A stretch of DNA of 64,000 nucleotides. Origin: Nectonema munidae. Taxonomy: Eukaryota; Nematomorpha; Nectonematoida; Nectonematidae. The translations under genes and the position numbers were made by a program. The stretch is from NCBI GenBank assembly GCA_030549495.1, contig JAUIRK010001037.1:273501-337500 (forward strand), written 5' to 3'. Numbering within the stretch: position 1 is the first letter of the stretch; every line of letters starts with the position of its first letter. This document shows, one piece after another, positions 40,401 to 45,388 of this stretch. Under the pieces are notes generated by a model. It saw nothing but the letters and a program-made list of their open reading frames with translations, was not told the DNA's origin and did no database searches.

Positions 40401-41975
40401 CAAAATAACGCGGAGAGGTTTTTAAAGTGTAGCGAAGCTGTCAAATTTTTGGCAACGACAAGTAACATTGAGTCAGACAGTAAAGAGCTTGTGGTATTGA
40501 TCTTCATTGCTTCCTCAGCCACTCCAGAAGTAGCTCTTTCATATTTGTGCAATAGAATTTATCCATGTCACCCCATAACGGTGCAGTACGCGATCAAAGT
40601 TTTGAACACGTTTCCTTCAAGTGTGATATCCTTCTATGTGCCCCAGTTGGTTCAAGCGATTAGATATGACTCGATGGGTTTTGTTTGTGAGTACATAATT
40701 CAGCAGTGTAAGCTATCTAAACTACTTCCTCACCAATTCATCTGGAATATGAAGACCAATCAGTTTAAAGATGAAGAATGCAAAGTGATAGACTCTTCTC
40801 TATATAATCAAATAGATTGCGTGATTGAAGAAATCACCCAAAATCTATCTAATTCTTCTCGCAAGTTTTTTGAGAAAGAGTTCAAATTTTTCAGCGACTT
40901 GACAAACGTGTCAGCAGTGATCAAGCCTTATCCTAAAGGACCAGAGCGTAAAAGTGCAGCACTTGCAGCTTTGAAAAAGGTAAAAGTCGAGCCTGGTTGC
41001 TACTTGCCATCTAATCCGGAGTCGATTGTCGTTGACATCGATTATGCTTCAGCTGCTCCAATGCAAAGTGCTGCAAAAGCGCCCTACCTAGCTAAATTTA
41101 AGGTCAAAAAGATAGGATTTGACAAGGTTGAGCAGATACTCGGCAGTGAATGCGTTGAAGAACTGATACAATCAAAAAGTTTAGGCGAATCGATAACGCA
41201 AGCCGTAATTTTTAAGGTCGGAGATGACGTTCGGCAAGACATGCTCGCACTACAAGTTATTTCTCTCTTCAAGGATGTTCTAAAGAAGATAGGCCTAGAT
41301 CTGTTTGTTTATCCTTATCGCGTTGTTGCCACCGCTCCTGGCTGTGGTGTTATTGAGTGTGTTCCGAATTCCAAAAGCAGGGATCAATTAGGAAGGCAAA
41401 CAGATATCGGTCTTCATGACTACTTTCTTAAAAAGTATGGCGAGGAAGATTCTTTTCCTTTTCGAAAAGCGAGAAGTCACTTCATCAAAAGTATGGCTGC
41501 TTACAGTGTCATGATGTACATTTTGCAAGTAAAAGACCGTCACAACGGCAACATCATGATTGATACTGAAGGTCGAATTATTCACATCGACTTTGGCTTT
41601 TTGTTTGAAAACTCTCCCGGCCTTAATATTGGGTTTGAACCTGACATCAAGTTAACCAATGAAATGGTAATGATTATGGGAAAGAAATTTGATTCTCCGG
41701 GCTTTAAATGGTTCAAGGAACTATGTATTCAAGGTTACCTAGCTTTACGACCATATGAAGAATCCATAGTAACGCTTGTATCTTTAATGCTTGATACGGG
41801 TCTTCCTTGCTTTCGAGGGCAAACCATCAAGTCTCTAAAGGCAAGGTTTTGTTCTAATCTTGCTGAAAGAGAAGCTTCTTCCCAAATGCTCTACATCATT
41901 GAAAATTCGTATCTTTCACCTCGCACCAAAATGTACGATTACATTCAATTCCGACAAAACCAAATTCCATATTGA
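7342..41975 (+). CDS. PI4KA: Phosphatidylinositol 4-kinase alpha (PI4KA/Stt4-like), whole 14-exon gene
   Basis: The product phosphorylates phosphatidylinositol at the 4-position to make PI4P. In animals and yeast it acts at the plasma membrane in a scaffolded complex (EFR3, TTC7, FAM126 in known systems). The 14 exons proposed here total about 2160 codons, near the usual 2100 of the animal enzyme. They follow family order: N-terminal alpha-solenoid (exons 1-12), dimerisation region (13 and start of 14), PIK helical domain, lipid-kinase domain, and the family C-terminus QNQIPY. Catalytic motifs KVGDDVRQDM, DRHNGN and HIDFG are intact. Introns are 52 bp to 9.6 kb; the large ones hold transposons. 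Doubtful points: a probable GC donor after exon 1, the exact end of exon 6, and a one-base frameshift in exon 7. Identity is very secure; some exon borders are less so. Confidence 0.93.
7864..7983 (+). CDS. PI4KA: PI4KA exon 2
   Basis: Acceptor TTTTTTAG|CTA, donor ACC|GTATAA, phase 0 at both ends, 40 codons. LSRILKLCPKLERN and ALCSLGVYI match the conserved LCMCP...ALGIFLI block near the N-terminus of PI4KA. Confidence 0.85.
8089..8185 (+). CDS. PI4KA: PI4KA exon 3
   Basis: Acceptor GTATTTAG|CTT, donor GCAG|GTAAGC, ends in phase 1. LGKCEFDYLLALFAQSLSL corresponds to the family's CVVPYLLRLLKGLP solenoid helix. Confidence 0.85.
8242..8327 (+). CDS. PI4KA: PI4KA exon 4
   Basis: Acceptor TTTTATAG|GGAAT, donor GAA|GTATTT; enters in phase 1 and leaves in phase 0. 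ENFAFIVGSLLNEIS matches the ESFSFCLVTLLSDVA helix of the family. The intron before it is only 56 bp. Confidence 0.83.
8387..8456 (+). CDS. PI4KA: PI4KA exon 5
   Basis: Acceptor TATTTAG|GTT, donor CACTA|GTAAGA, ends in phase 1. VVNTFLIQINKISQALV aligns with the family's LQVLHVLLGMCQAL helix. Confidence 0.82.
8522..8701 (+). CDS. PI4KA: PI4KA exon 6 (3' border uncertain)
   Basis: Acceptor GTGCTTAG|AAAAG continues in phase 1 into KANFLFPLLLGYLRSFNQPS, which matches the family's KYAIPCLIGISRAFGRY. The frame stays open to 8778 but loses resemblance. The next exon needs phase 1; G|GTTTCT at 8702 or T|GTGATA near 8670 would satisfy this. Confidence 0.7.
9055..9165 (+). mobile_element. Possible tRNA-like SINE fragment
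   Basis: TGGCATGCTGC resembles an A box and TTTGAATCCC, about 40 bases downstream, resembles a B box. It lies in the intron between PI4KA exons 6 and 7. Weak evidence; it could be chance similarity. Confidence 0.25.
9269..9656 (+). CDS. PI4KA: PI4KA exon 7, with an apparent one-base frameshift
   Basis: The first part (frame from 9262, with FDAAELDKISDFIH, LSNFDSIYFGSF) ends at a TAA in the run CGTTTTTAAG (9549-9553). One base fewer in that T run restores KTDKDFSSLICF and then EHIVHAALLFLQGALLSVD, which continues the family's DPLYLTMFKMLRDTLYYM region. The donor GCTG|GTATTA at 9657 leaves phase 1, exactly what exon 8 needs. An assembly indel is likely; a real frameshift would inactivate the gene. 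Confidence 0.75.
11041..12370 (+). pseudogene. hAT/ZBED5-like transposase, N-terminal and middle part
   Basis: The start encodes a BED-finger remnant (LKPSKLKRHLETKHPSS), but the upstream CxxC half is missing. Downstream, in shifting frames, are GVCTDGAPAMLVCRSGF (the family's CTDGAPAMLG block), LGEVIRAVNFIKANALNSR and LLLHSHVRLLSKGKVL. All are hallmarks of ZBED5/SCAND3-like hAT transposases. There are many stops and frameshifts, and a 129-bp MITE lies at 11806. The coding sequence is cut at 12370 by a piggyBac. Confidence 0.8.
11806..11934. mobile_element. 129-bp piggyBac-type MITE with TTAA target duplication
   Basis: TTAA at 11802-11805 and at 11935-11938 flank it exactly. The ends CCCATTTGCGGCC and (reverse complement) CCCATTTAAGGCC agree at 11 of 13 bases. 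It splits the hAT transposase remnant between the CTDGAPAML block and the NNVLGEVIRAV block. It has no coding capacity. Confidence 0.8.
12875..13200 (+). CDS. piggyBac transposase exon 1
   Basis: The ATG at 12875 opens an acidic, Ser/Glu-rich N-terminal region (MSEPSDLEDRFSFSSES…) as is usual in piggyBac transposases. The exon ends at GC|GTAAGT, a consensus donor, in phase 2. The intron to 13826 contains a hAT MITE. Joined to exon 2 the frame continues as NLACILYIGQS. Confidence 0.75.
13242..13699. mobile_element. 458-bp hAT-type MITE in the piggyBac intron
   Basis: The ends are CAGGGCTTCG and, at the right, its reverse complement CGAAGCCCTG. The flanking octamers GTATTTCC and GTATTTTT agree at six of eight bases, as expected for an aged hAT target duplication. 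No coding frame. It is the innermost of three nested transposons. Confidence 0.75.
13827..15076 (+). CDS. piggyBac transposase exon 2 (DDD catalytic domain and C-terminal zinc finger)
   Basis: The acceptor ACTTCAG|C enters in phase 2, matching exon 1. All three catalytic aspartates are recognisable: TVDEQLVKFRG, IVIDRFFTSHNL and FKGGVDMANKM. The first frame stops at 15018. One base more or less in the A9 run at about 14992-15000 leads into KCDACHKYICKNHTKMLCPNC and a stop at 15076, the Cys/His-rich C-terminal finger typical of piggyBac. Apart from this homopolymer frameshift the protein looks intact (about 500 residues). Whether it is active cannot be told. Confidence 0.88.
15538..15830 (+). 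pseudogene. hAT/ZBED5-like transposase, C-terminal part
   Basis: It encodes LPSEDHFIQKHF…FWIEMAQSYPDVAKIALKVL…VIKTKSRNRL…NDMRVALAKIKPNLEKLV, the C-terminal dimerisation region of ZBED5-like hAT transposases. It continues the piece that ends at 12370. The usual stretch between ALKVLI and VIKTK, which contains a CE..FS motif, is missing about a dozen residues. The frame stays open to a stop near 15798. Confidence 0.8.
16063..17290. other. PI4KA intron 7, right part
   Basis: AT-rich with no coding segment. The GC-richer patch at 16230-16420 may be the edge of another repeat but cannot be named. Confidence 0.4.
17440..18128 (-). pseudogene. Tigger/pogo-like transposase fragment (CENP-B-type DNA-binding domain and start of DDE domain)
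   Basis: Read from 18128 down: a psq-type helix-turn-helix (LTLEKKIELIKNSLGKSH, LAEMYKIGRKQVGFIL), then the Tc5/CENP-B DNA-binding half (FEWFKQSRECNVPISGPIL, SNGWLMRFRTRHNI). The start of the DDE domain follows: DIWNIDKTRLFYRVLPDRTL, SLERLTVLLACNMIG, LVIGKASKPHAF. The N-terminal half is almost intact, with a frame change near 17930 and a stop near 17700. Nothing of the later catalytic region is recognisable below about 17440. It is antisense to PI4KA. Confidence 0.85.
18412..18495 (+). repeat. Left arm of an inverted repeat pair flanking PI4KA exon 8
   Basis: TGTAAAACCTAGCCTATGTT and the words around it recur in inverted orientation at about 20563-20645 with scattered mismatches. The arms are about 80 bp. 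They may be ends of one transposon family. Confidence 0.6.
18496..19235. other. PI4KA intron 7, end
   Basis: AT-rich. CAGTGTTTCTTAACTTG near 18993 resembles a hAT terminus but no partner end was found. No coding segment. Confidence 0.4.
19236..19765 (+). CDS. PI4KA: PI4KA exon 8
   Basis: The acceptor TATTTAAG|AT enters in phase 1 and the donor TCTAAA|GTACTA leaves in phase 0. It encodes an insertion-rich segment, then QIKRICQAGAHAYNAL, VAAQIRLFSLLGELN and YTVVVPALKDFLLKPSSPL. The last block matches the family's LRDFLVIPSPVLVKLY motif. Its GC content is clearly higher than the surrounding introns. Confidence 0.88.
19974..20035 (+). repeat. Short tandem repeat of CACGACATTTCATCA
   Basis: Three to four imperfect ~15-bp units in the intron just after PI4KA exon 8. 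Confidence 0.6.
20296..20472 (+). pseudogene. FLYWCH-type zinc-finger ORF (59 aa), probably transposon-derived
   Basis: ATG at 20296 to TAG at 20472. The pattern KTVILKNCEYYKHQENKD…IRWRCAEYQKK resembles a FLYWCH finger (Y.Y..... then W.C..). Such fingers often precede MULE-type transposases. Downstream the frame is lost and an inverted-repeat arm follows at 20563. It may be the first exon or the relic of a MULE. Confidence 0.5.
20563..20645 (-). repeat. Right arm of the inverted repeat pair flanking PI4KA exon 8
   Basis: The reverse complement of 18412-18495, including the words for TTTGTAAAACCTAGCCTA and ACAAAGAGTATA. Confidence 0.6.
20646..21509. other. PI4KA intron 8, AT-rich DNA
   Basis: No coding segment recognised. 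A sequence at 20870-20910 partly repeats one at 20510-20555 (TTCAAGTGAAAAATGT with ATT then AATGTACGAG), a sign of repeat fragments. Confidence 0.4.
21510..21690 (+). repeat. Minisatellite of ~30-bp units
   Basis: Six to seven units of the form CTCCAACCTGTATACTACG plus ATGATTCAT with few differences. No spacer diversity, so it is not a CRISPR array. Confidence 0.85.
21770..22276 (+). repeat. Tandem units of ~160 bp (intron 8)
   Basis: TTTCTGTTCATATTTTGCTA, CCTCATACGATGTTACAAAA and AATCAAAATAAAATTCTG recur in order about every 163 bp (for example 22030 and 22190). A divergent leading unit has CTCATTCGGGGAG. The last part of the unit is the dispersed repeat also seen at 1256-1329. Confidence 0.75.
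22277..22502. repeat. Large palindrome with ~83-bp arms
   Basis: The left arm (22277-22359, from TCGAATAATCAAAG through GGCTCCCCTTACTTTTA) is repeated in inverted orientation at 22420-22502 with very few mismatches. A ~60-bp AT-rich loop separates the arms. The outer part of each arm is the end of the ~160-bp unit annotated just upstream. Confidence 0.85.
22974..23269 (+). CDS. PI4KA: PI4KA exon 9
   Basis: Acceptor TATTTAG|TAC, donor ATTAA|GTAAGA; enters in phase 0 and leaves in phase 2. KYEQLFTITIENLCKILR aligns with the family's YEQLRDIAIDNICRCLKAG. Confidence 0.86.
23856..24120 (+). CDS. PI4KA: PI4KA exon 10
   Basis: The acceptor TTTCATAG|T completes the split codon from exon 9 (AA|T). 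FNAITVLSNLSIALKDIPEV corresponds to the family's HTIRALGHIAVALRDTPKV. The frame reaches AAGGAGAGT|GTGATA, a phase-0 junction with the next exon; the donor is weak but fits. Confidence 0.84.
24121..25093. other. PI4KA intron 10, left part
   Basis: AT-rich. CAGGGTTTGCCAACC at about 24644, followed by TGAACCCCT, resembles the terminus of a non-autonomous hAT. No partner end or coding segment was found. Confidence 0.4.
25094..25930 (+). repeat. TTAA-headed repeat family, copy 1
   Basis: It begins TTAA|CCCTATCAGTG with a G run and a CCCCC complement (small hairpin). It goes on with AGCTGCATCTTTTGATACCATTTTCATGG and then ~120-150-bp units containing CATTCAAATTTTACATGAAATATA. The same head and units make up the 60.98-63.25 kb array. 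A TTAA followed by CCC is the border expected of piggyBac-type non-autonomous elements. The end around 25800-25920 is an inverted copy of the unit at 26855-27380. Confidence 0.6.
25931..26854. other. PI4KA intron 10, middle part
   Basis: AT-rich and without a coding signal. It separates the inverted copies of the unit found at 25800-25920 and 26855-27380. Confidence 0.4.
26855..27385 (+). repeat. Tandem array, ~150-bp unit, four copies
   Basis: Each unit carries TTTTTCAGTTGAGCTGTCAT, AATCAATTTTTTGACAGG, ATCGTGTTCGGCACACTTGA and TATATATGTGTAAAAA. Units 2 and 3 are almost identical, so a recent duplication is likely; units 1 and 4 are more diverged. The inverted unit at 25800-25920 belongs to the same family. 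Confidence 0.9.
28192..28485 (+). CDS. PI4KA: PI4KA exon 11
   Basis: Acceptor CTTTTTAG|GAT, donor TCGCAG|GTATGA, phase 0 at both ends, 98 codons. YIDIMDILFKTFLSCF, DILTRLLELFLQMSLENKR match the family's [22 protein letters not shown]. It is more GC-rich than the flanking introns. Confidence 0.9.
28486..29609. other. PI4KA intron 11, left part
   Basis: No gene. CAGTGTTTCTCAGCCTG near 28904 with GACCCCAAAGGGTT resembles one hAT terminus, without a recognisable partner. Confidence 0.4.
29812..31090 (-). pseudogene. Reverse transcriptase-RNase H of the DIRS/VIPER-like element
   Basis: From 31090: KNKKARKILEHGYKPIIKSG, then the RT core ISPTFLIPKGSNEIRYIQNFS, KIDIANAFYGIRI, LPIGANFAPGVLQ. The usual xxDD box reads HFDIIILGES, one aspartate short. 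RNase H follows with KIYVDATEGTIGLACK, then in another frame KVKSDSTAAIQVWEK and NLADAPSRED, the typical end of such domains. There are at least three frame interruptions. It ends directly at repeat A. The RT resembles DIRS/VIPER and Gypsy relatives; the assignment within these is inferred. Confidence 0.8.
31084..32552 (-). pseudogene. Gag-like region of the same retroelement
   Basis: It starts MTSKDENNGAPKEHDSQ, continues through a helical MERVDELNARMGRIETLLSG and a basic segment (PAQTYQKAAPRRGG), then a very acidic stretch (DDTEETPIEDQDDNEDT) before the RT. There are several stops and frame changes. No CCHC knuckle was seen. It is called gag-like by position and composition. The opposite-strand frames here are shadows. 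Confidence 0.5.
32794..33780. other. PI4KA intron 11, right part
   Basis: AT-rich intron without coding signal or clear repeats. Confidence 0.4.
33781..34080 (+). CDS. PI4KA: PI4KA exon 12
   Basis: Acceptor ATTGACAG|GCC, donor TCTGCT|GTACGC, exactly 100 codons in phase 0. NIAVLIPLIASVMKVLPFI and PRLQSFFRDFWLYFVSLNF match the strongly conserved VLIPVIAVL…PRLQKLFRDFWLY block. Confidence 0.92.
34081..35552. other. PI4KA intron 12, left part
   Basis: No gene. Around 35148-35285 a ~66-bp AT-rich sequence is tandemly duplicated (ATCGATACACTAATA and TATCCTATATTTTAGATAAA occur twice). Confidence 0.5.
35148..35285 (+). repeat. Tandem duplication of a ~66-bp AT-rich unit
   Basis: Two adjacent copies with TACACTAATA and CCTATATTTTAGATAAAGAT. 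Confidence 0.65.
35553..37247 (-). pseudogene. Unclassified transposase-like protein (CDTTAVNTG / PQFIGCQH family), copy 1
   Basis: Four consecutive minus-strand frames form one broken protein. They are a basic helical N-terminus (37247-36978); HPSKRIKKTYSS…RQLIKTSLKIKNKL…KLCLHFDSRKIKNQEYHW (36832-36431); LGILSCKTSAENIF…VVMIISDTTAVNTGPKNG…KPQFIGCQHYILDLILRHFL (36443-35982); and KALKSFNTHWMTAD…RTNILAERAIKVM (35870-35553). Conserved acidic residues in HFD, SDTT and AERA suggest an RNase-H-like DDE core. I recall such proteins only as uncharacterised transposon-like proteins of animals. A related copy lies at 50281-51115. Confidence 0.6.
37248..37705. other. PI4KA intron 12, right end
   Basis: Very AT-rich; nothing recognised. 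Confidence 0.4.
37706..38785 (+). CDS. PI4KA: PI4KA exon 13
   Basis: The acceptor TTTTTTAG|GCG enters in phase 0; the donor TTATTAG|GTTAGT leaves in phase 2 (AG). Conserved stretches include SFAQVSYLLSVHTLETLRV, QFLLITFNHRIDKIRKVAD, FPYLLWRSKITSTSL and FAARC-like FFARCLEFIKEALKWSPE. They align with the family's STYLLSV, HAQFLLVNFNH, FPHLLWS and EAMKWAP segments. The open frame beyond 38785 is intronic. Confidence 0.93.
39315..41975 (+). CDS. PI4KA: PI4KA exon 14: PIK and lipid-kinase domains, stop codon
   Basis: The acceptor TTTGTTTAG|A completes AG|A; the frame then runs 886 codons to TGA at 41973. The helical PIK domain lies roughly at 40260-40760 (SYLCNRIYPCHPITVQYAIKV-type text). The kinase domain follows: SNPESIVVDIDY with PMQSAAKAPYLAKFKVKK (glycine-loop region), FKVGDDVRQDMLALQ near 41210, catalytic DRHNGN at 41535-41552, metal-binding HIDFG at 41583-41597, and DTGLPCFRGQTI. 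It ends with QNQIPY, the family's exact C-terminus. All catalytic residues are kept, so the enzyme should be active. Confidence 0.96.
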   Translation, partial: FTDFSMSIGVNCWTWVLATRNDLFTKFFSIMFSAWYHTMHEKIGIFQEDCEYTACSELLPHRRWITFICERVDSTKAYTESAAALFMNFYMRTLFLSTFNRSISAIGIIFNFLNSALAFVQCMESPVVEAGTGGVVEYESSVALLMLRLNVYSAVFSYFTTASQIPFQTLKNLQEDIFYTNKFWQTLISEKKFHRLKSLLPLDNINELFMSIPLSMNCDYTKENCFLNTTNQRFVNTSLYKFTFKSRSRDKLILLNSKNSSDLGKGGDSRIIKLCHKMWNLLLVLMANELEKLLVWIDPLNTSNMPTPEHMNTFKPNSFGWTDRTCKEYASLALSIDPKLAIFFSLRFKNSPILFDYVATHVQNNAERFLKCSEAVKFLATTSNIESDSKELVVLIFIASSATPEVALSYLCNRIYPCHPITVQYAIKVLNTFPSSVISFYVPQLVQAIRYDSMGFVCEYIIQQCKLSKLLPHQFIWNMKTNQFKDEECKVIDSSLYNQIDCVIEEITQNLSNSSRKFFEKEFKFFSDLTNVSAVIKPYPKGPERKSAALAALKKVKVEPGCYLPSNPESIVVDIDYASAAPMQSAAKAPYLAKFKVKKIGFDKVEQILGSECVEELIQSKSLGESITQAVIFKVGDDVRQDMLALQVISLFKDVLKKIGLDLFVYPYRVVATAPGCGVIECVPNSKSRDQLGRQTDIGLHDYFLKKYGEEDSFPFRKARSHFIKSMAAYSVMMYILQVKDRHNGNIMIDTEGRIIHIDFGFLFENSPGLNIGFEPDIKLTNEMVMIMGKKFDSPGFKWFKELCIQGYLALRPYEESIVTLVSLMLDTGLPCFRGQTIKSLKARFCSNLAEREASSQMLYIIENSYLSPRTKMYDYIQFRQNQIPY

Positions 41976-42085
41976 CCTATCCTCTTTTATTTATTGCATA
42001 ATACATTATTGTGTCTCTTAAAATTATTCATTTAAAAATATATTTCTTTCTATATTATTGATATTCTATTTTAAATAAAGTATTC
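41976..42085 (+). promoter_or_regulatory. PI4KA: PI4KA 3' UTR with polyadenylation signal
   Basis: AATAAA at 42074-42079, about 100 bases after the stop codon, is the likely poly(A) signal. Confidence 0.6.
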
Positions 42086-45013
42086 TCAATAGATATGTTC
42101 TTGATACTTTTCAAGAAGTATTTTTTTGCATCTCACTGTAATTTATAAAATCCGGCAAAAGGTCAAAATATCTTTATTGCAAGATGAAATATTTTACATC
42201 CACAATTCTTATAATATAATCGCTAAAATTTCAAATAAATCTATTTTCATAATTATTTTAAAGTTTAATCAAATTATAAATAAACGAATCATCAGGATAA
42301 ATACATTTACAATCACAAGTTCTGATGTCATCTTTATCGCGTTTGATGTTGATGATAAAACTAAAAAAAAGCTTGATTATACATATGCATAAAAATGATT
42401 TCATAGCAAATATTAGAATGGCAAGAGCGTCTTAATTTTGGGACTTTCATTGCATGCGAAGATGAACCAAGATGAAAACAACGATGAACGACGAATATGG
42501 CCAGATAGTATGACGAATCCTTATTAAAAAATATTTCGACTCTATGAGTCTTTTTCAACTTAGGTCGAGCAGAAAGCTGATGGAAAGGGTTTTTGTGGCG
42601 AAGCTATAATGAAGGGATTTCTTGTGAGTAAAGATTTATATATGTTAAATAATAGAATAATCTATTTTTAAAAAACACAGGTTCTTATTTTATTTTATCA
42701 AATCCAGTAGGAGTAAGGCTATTTTGTTTTTGTGACAATTATTTGAGTGAGTGTCGCTCTTGATGAACTGCAGGGCGGGAAAAATCCCCTTCTGGCTGCC
42801 TTAGCTTTTCCTGAATAAGTAGGAGTAGTGTTTTCATCTCTCAAGGAGATGGTTTCTTCCTTTTTCAGCTTAGCTGAGTTGATATTTGCGTATTCTGTTG
42901 CTGTTATAATTGTTTCAATAACAGTTTTCTGCCAATTAAGTGGCTCTGTCATAAAAATATAAGATAACCTGATTGATATGTCAGGTTAACAAATTTTAGA
43001 GGCAGGGGAGAGAGCATTTGGCTTTCTGAAGAGAGTGTCGCTGTCGAAGTGTGAATGCCAAAATAACGGCAGAAAAATATTGGAAAATTTAGTTACAGTG
43101 AAAATTACATTGGATGGTGGGTAGTGAGAGAATCTAGTGTCGGATAGGCCAACTATCTATTCGACACTCGATTATGCGATTCAATATTCACTTCAACTAA
43201 TTATCCTGTATACTTGACTGTATTACCAATGGGTCTTCTAATGCAAGCCCTTCTATATGGTCTGCAGAAGACAGAAACATTTATGACCTTGGAACACGAA
43301 GTACTGGGCCGGCTAAACCAATAATTCTGTTCCTTAAAGATTTTCAAAGTAGAATGTTTTTGAGTCATGGAACAAAACCTTCATTTGGTAGGAATATATG
43401 GATCTAAGTCACATTCCTGGATGCCAAAATCCCGTATGTCTAAATCCTAAAAATCAAAATACCGAATGTCTAAGTCATTTATCTTAATAATGTTTATCTC
43501 TACTATTAAAATATGTAAATACTCAGTTTAAAATTTATACAAAATTCCTCCATTTTTACAAATTTTTCAATTTTATCCACCTTTTTTTATCAATCATTTT
43601 TTATCAATAAAATTTATGTTTGTTGTCTTATACCTATTATTTTTTTTATTTTTTAATTTTCAACATTCTGAATTATGACATTCGCGATTTGACTTTCGGG
43701 ATTTCAACATTTTGGATTTTGACATTCGAAATTTTGTTTTTCGGGATGTTGTTTTCAGGATTATAAACGGCACCGCAATATATAGCATATCTAGCCATAA
43801 ACTTTTCCGTTACTTATTCAATTGTTTTAGTGCTGGAATATACAAATATGAAAGGGGATTTATGAGCACAGTTTCAATAACTGGTGAAAAACAACTAAAA
43901 GGTATAAGTGCTTTATTACATGTGGCAAGTAGTTATCCCTGTCTCTCCATGTCCTAATAAAAAAGTCTCAAACAAAAAACCCAGCGCAACCTGTTCTATC
44001 TATTCAATTTTAGATCCTTTTGGCAGTCTATTTTCGTTAAAAATCGTAATTATTTTTAAAATTTTTGCTTTTGAAATGTCCTATTGCTGCCATAACGAAA
44101 CTACTGATTCATCCAACTGTGATAAATTTGATGAATTTATCAAACTCATGACAGCTATAAATCCAACTTTCATAGAAATGCACCATGAGTTTATGGAAAG
44201 CTTTAAATCTAATTATTTGCCTTCACGATGATATGAAGAATTTGCTTTAGCTCAAAGCGTATTCATTTGATTAGGTACGTTATAGCAGACATGAATGAAT
44301 TATTAGTTTGTTTTTACTATGATTATCATATATAAATGTCTTGGTTCTCTTGTTAAGCTAGAAGGTAGTGATGTGATTATAATAGGTAATTAGACTTGAT
44401 AAAATCCCTGCAGCTATCGTGGAATTGCGAGCTGACAGTGCAAAGTGTCCATTGTGGAAATGTGGCAAAGTATCATTTTACTGGGTTTGTTTATGGTTGA
44501 ATTTATCACGTGAATTTAAAGGCTTTTTATAGGTTTTTGTAGTAGTGTGTATTGTAAATAAGTTTGTGTATACTCGCTGATGTCAAATTTTCTGTGGCCT
44601 CATATTTGACGTCTACATATCTAAAATTATCATTTTTGAATGGCCCATCTTGACCATGTGCCAAAGGTGGATTGAAAATATAAGATATTTTTTTCTTTTA
44701 AATATTCATGTCATTTCTCTATAAATTATTTAGAGATCGTTTTTACATTACTAAAAATATTTTCGAATGATATCAAAGTAATTATTTTATGAAAGATAAA
44801 AATCAAATGAATTAAATATAAAATAAAGTGGAACTTGTCTGCCTTTTACCTTAAATTAATTAAGAGTGAAATAAACAAGTTAACTTATACTAACTACTTA
44901 CTGTCTTAATTTGATTTTGAATAAATATCATCTTATTATTTACTTTTTAAAGCTTGCTCCAATTTCACAGCTTGAGAATTCTAAGTCTTCCAATTTACTT
45001 ACATGTATTAAAG
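42086..45013. other. Intergenic spacer between convergent genes
   Basis: No assigned gene. A minus-strand frame at 42952-42719 (MTEPLNWQKTVIETIITATE… to TKTK) has above-average complexity but no recognised family. It could be a terminal exon of the ACE-like gene or a retroelement scrap. Foldback-like words occur at 43420-43760. Confidence 0.4.
43420..43760. repeat. Imperfect foldback repeat with ATTCGGGATTT words
   Basis: The left side (CCAAAATCCCGTATGTCTAA, AAAATACCGAATGTCTAAG) and the right side (GACTTTCGGGATTT, ACATTTTGGATTTTGACATT) are degenerate inverted copies made of short repeated words. The middle is AT-rich. Confidence 0.5.
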
Positions 45014-45111
45014 GAGGGTTTAAGAATTTTTGGCTGCTCTACACAACTTTTTATGAAGATGTGATTGTAGGCTATTAAAAAGTGTAAATGCGGGCAGAAA
45101 TCTAATTTCCA
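45014..45111 (-). CDS. Possible further exon downstream of the Sushi exon
   Basis: A phase-1 acceptor (CACATTCAG|AA) and a consensus donor (ACAT|GTAAGT) frame WKLDFCPHLHFLIAYNHIF, then CVEQPKILKPSFNT. Its cysteines would suit an extracellular module, but no domain can be named. Uncertain. Confidence 0.25.
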
Positions 45112-45183
45112 TTCTGAATGTGACCCGCAGCTGAAAAATGTGGAAAATTGTCATTTTAAATGAACGACTTCAACATAAACTCA

Positions 45184-45388
45184 CCGCATGTAGGCAGGTT
45201 TGAAGAAAGACAACTATTTGACCTCCACTTTCCACTACTGAAACAAGTTAGAATGCTGGCGTCAATTGGTTCTGCTTTATAACCTTTAGGGCATTTGATG
45301 CCAACTTCTTCTGCAAAGTAAAACTCTTTATCTAGGGATAGATTCAAGAACTTTCCAATGGAACCCATTTCTTTCGCCAGACATATCA
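45184..45388 (-). CDS. Sushi/CCP-module exon, likely C-terminal extension of the ACE-like protein
   Basis: Acceptor TATTTTAAG|TG, donor ATGCG|GTGAGT, phase 1 at both ends (a 1-1 module, as usual for shuffled CCP exons). It encodes CLAKEMGSIGKF…FYFAEEVGIKCPKGYKAE…LTCFSSGKWRSNSC…LPTC. This is the CCP pattern with the G-Y after the second Cys and the invariant G.W before the last cysteines. It joins in frame to the ACE exon ending at 46449 (phase 1). Whether it is spliced to that exon or belongs to a separate short gene needs transcript evidence. Confidence 0.6.

Noticed and set aside
43190-43340. RNase H-like ITNGSSNASPSIWS text on the plus strand
   Set aside because: A single motif resemblance, with the catalytic Asp replaced and no neighbouring retroelement domains.
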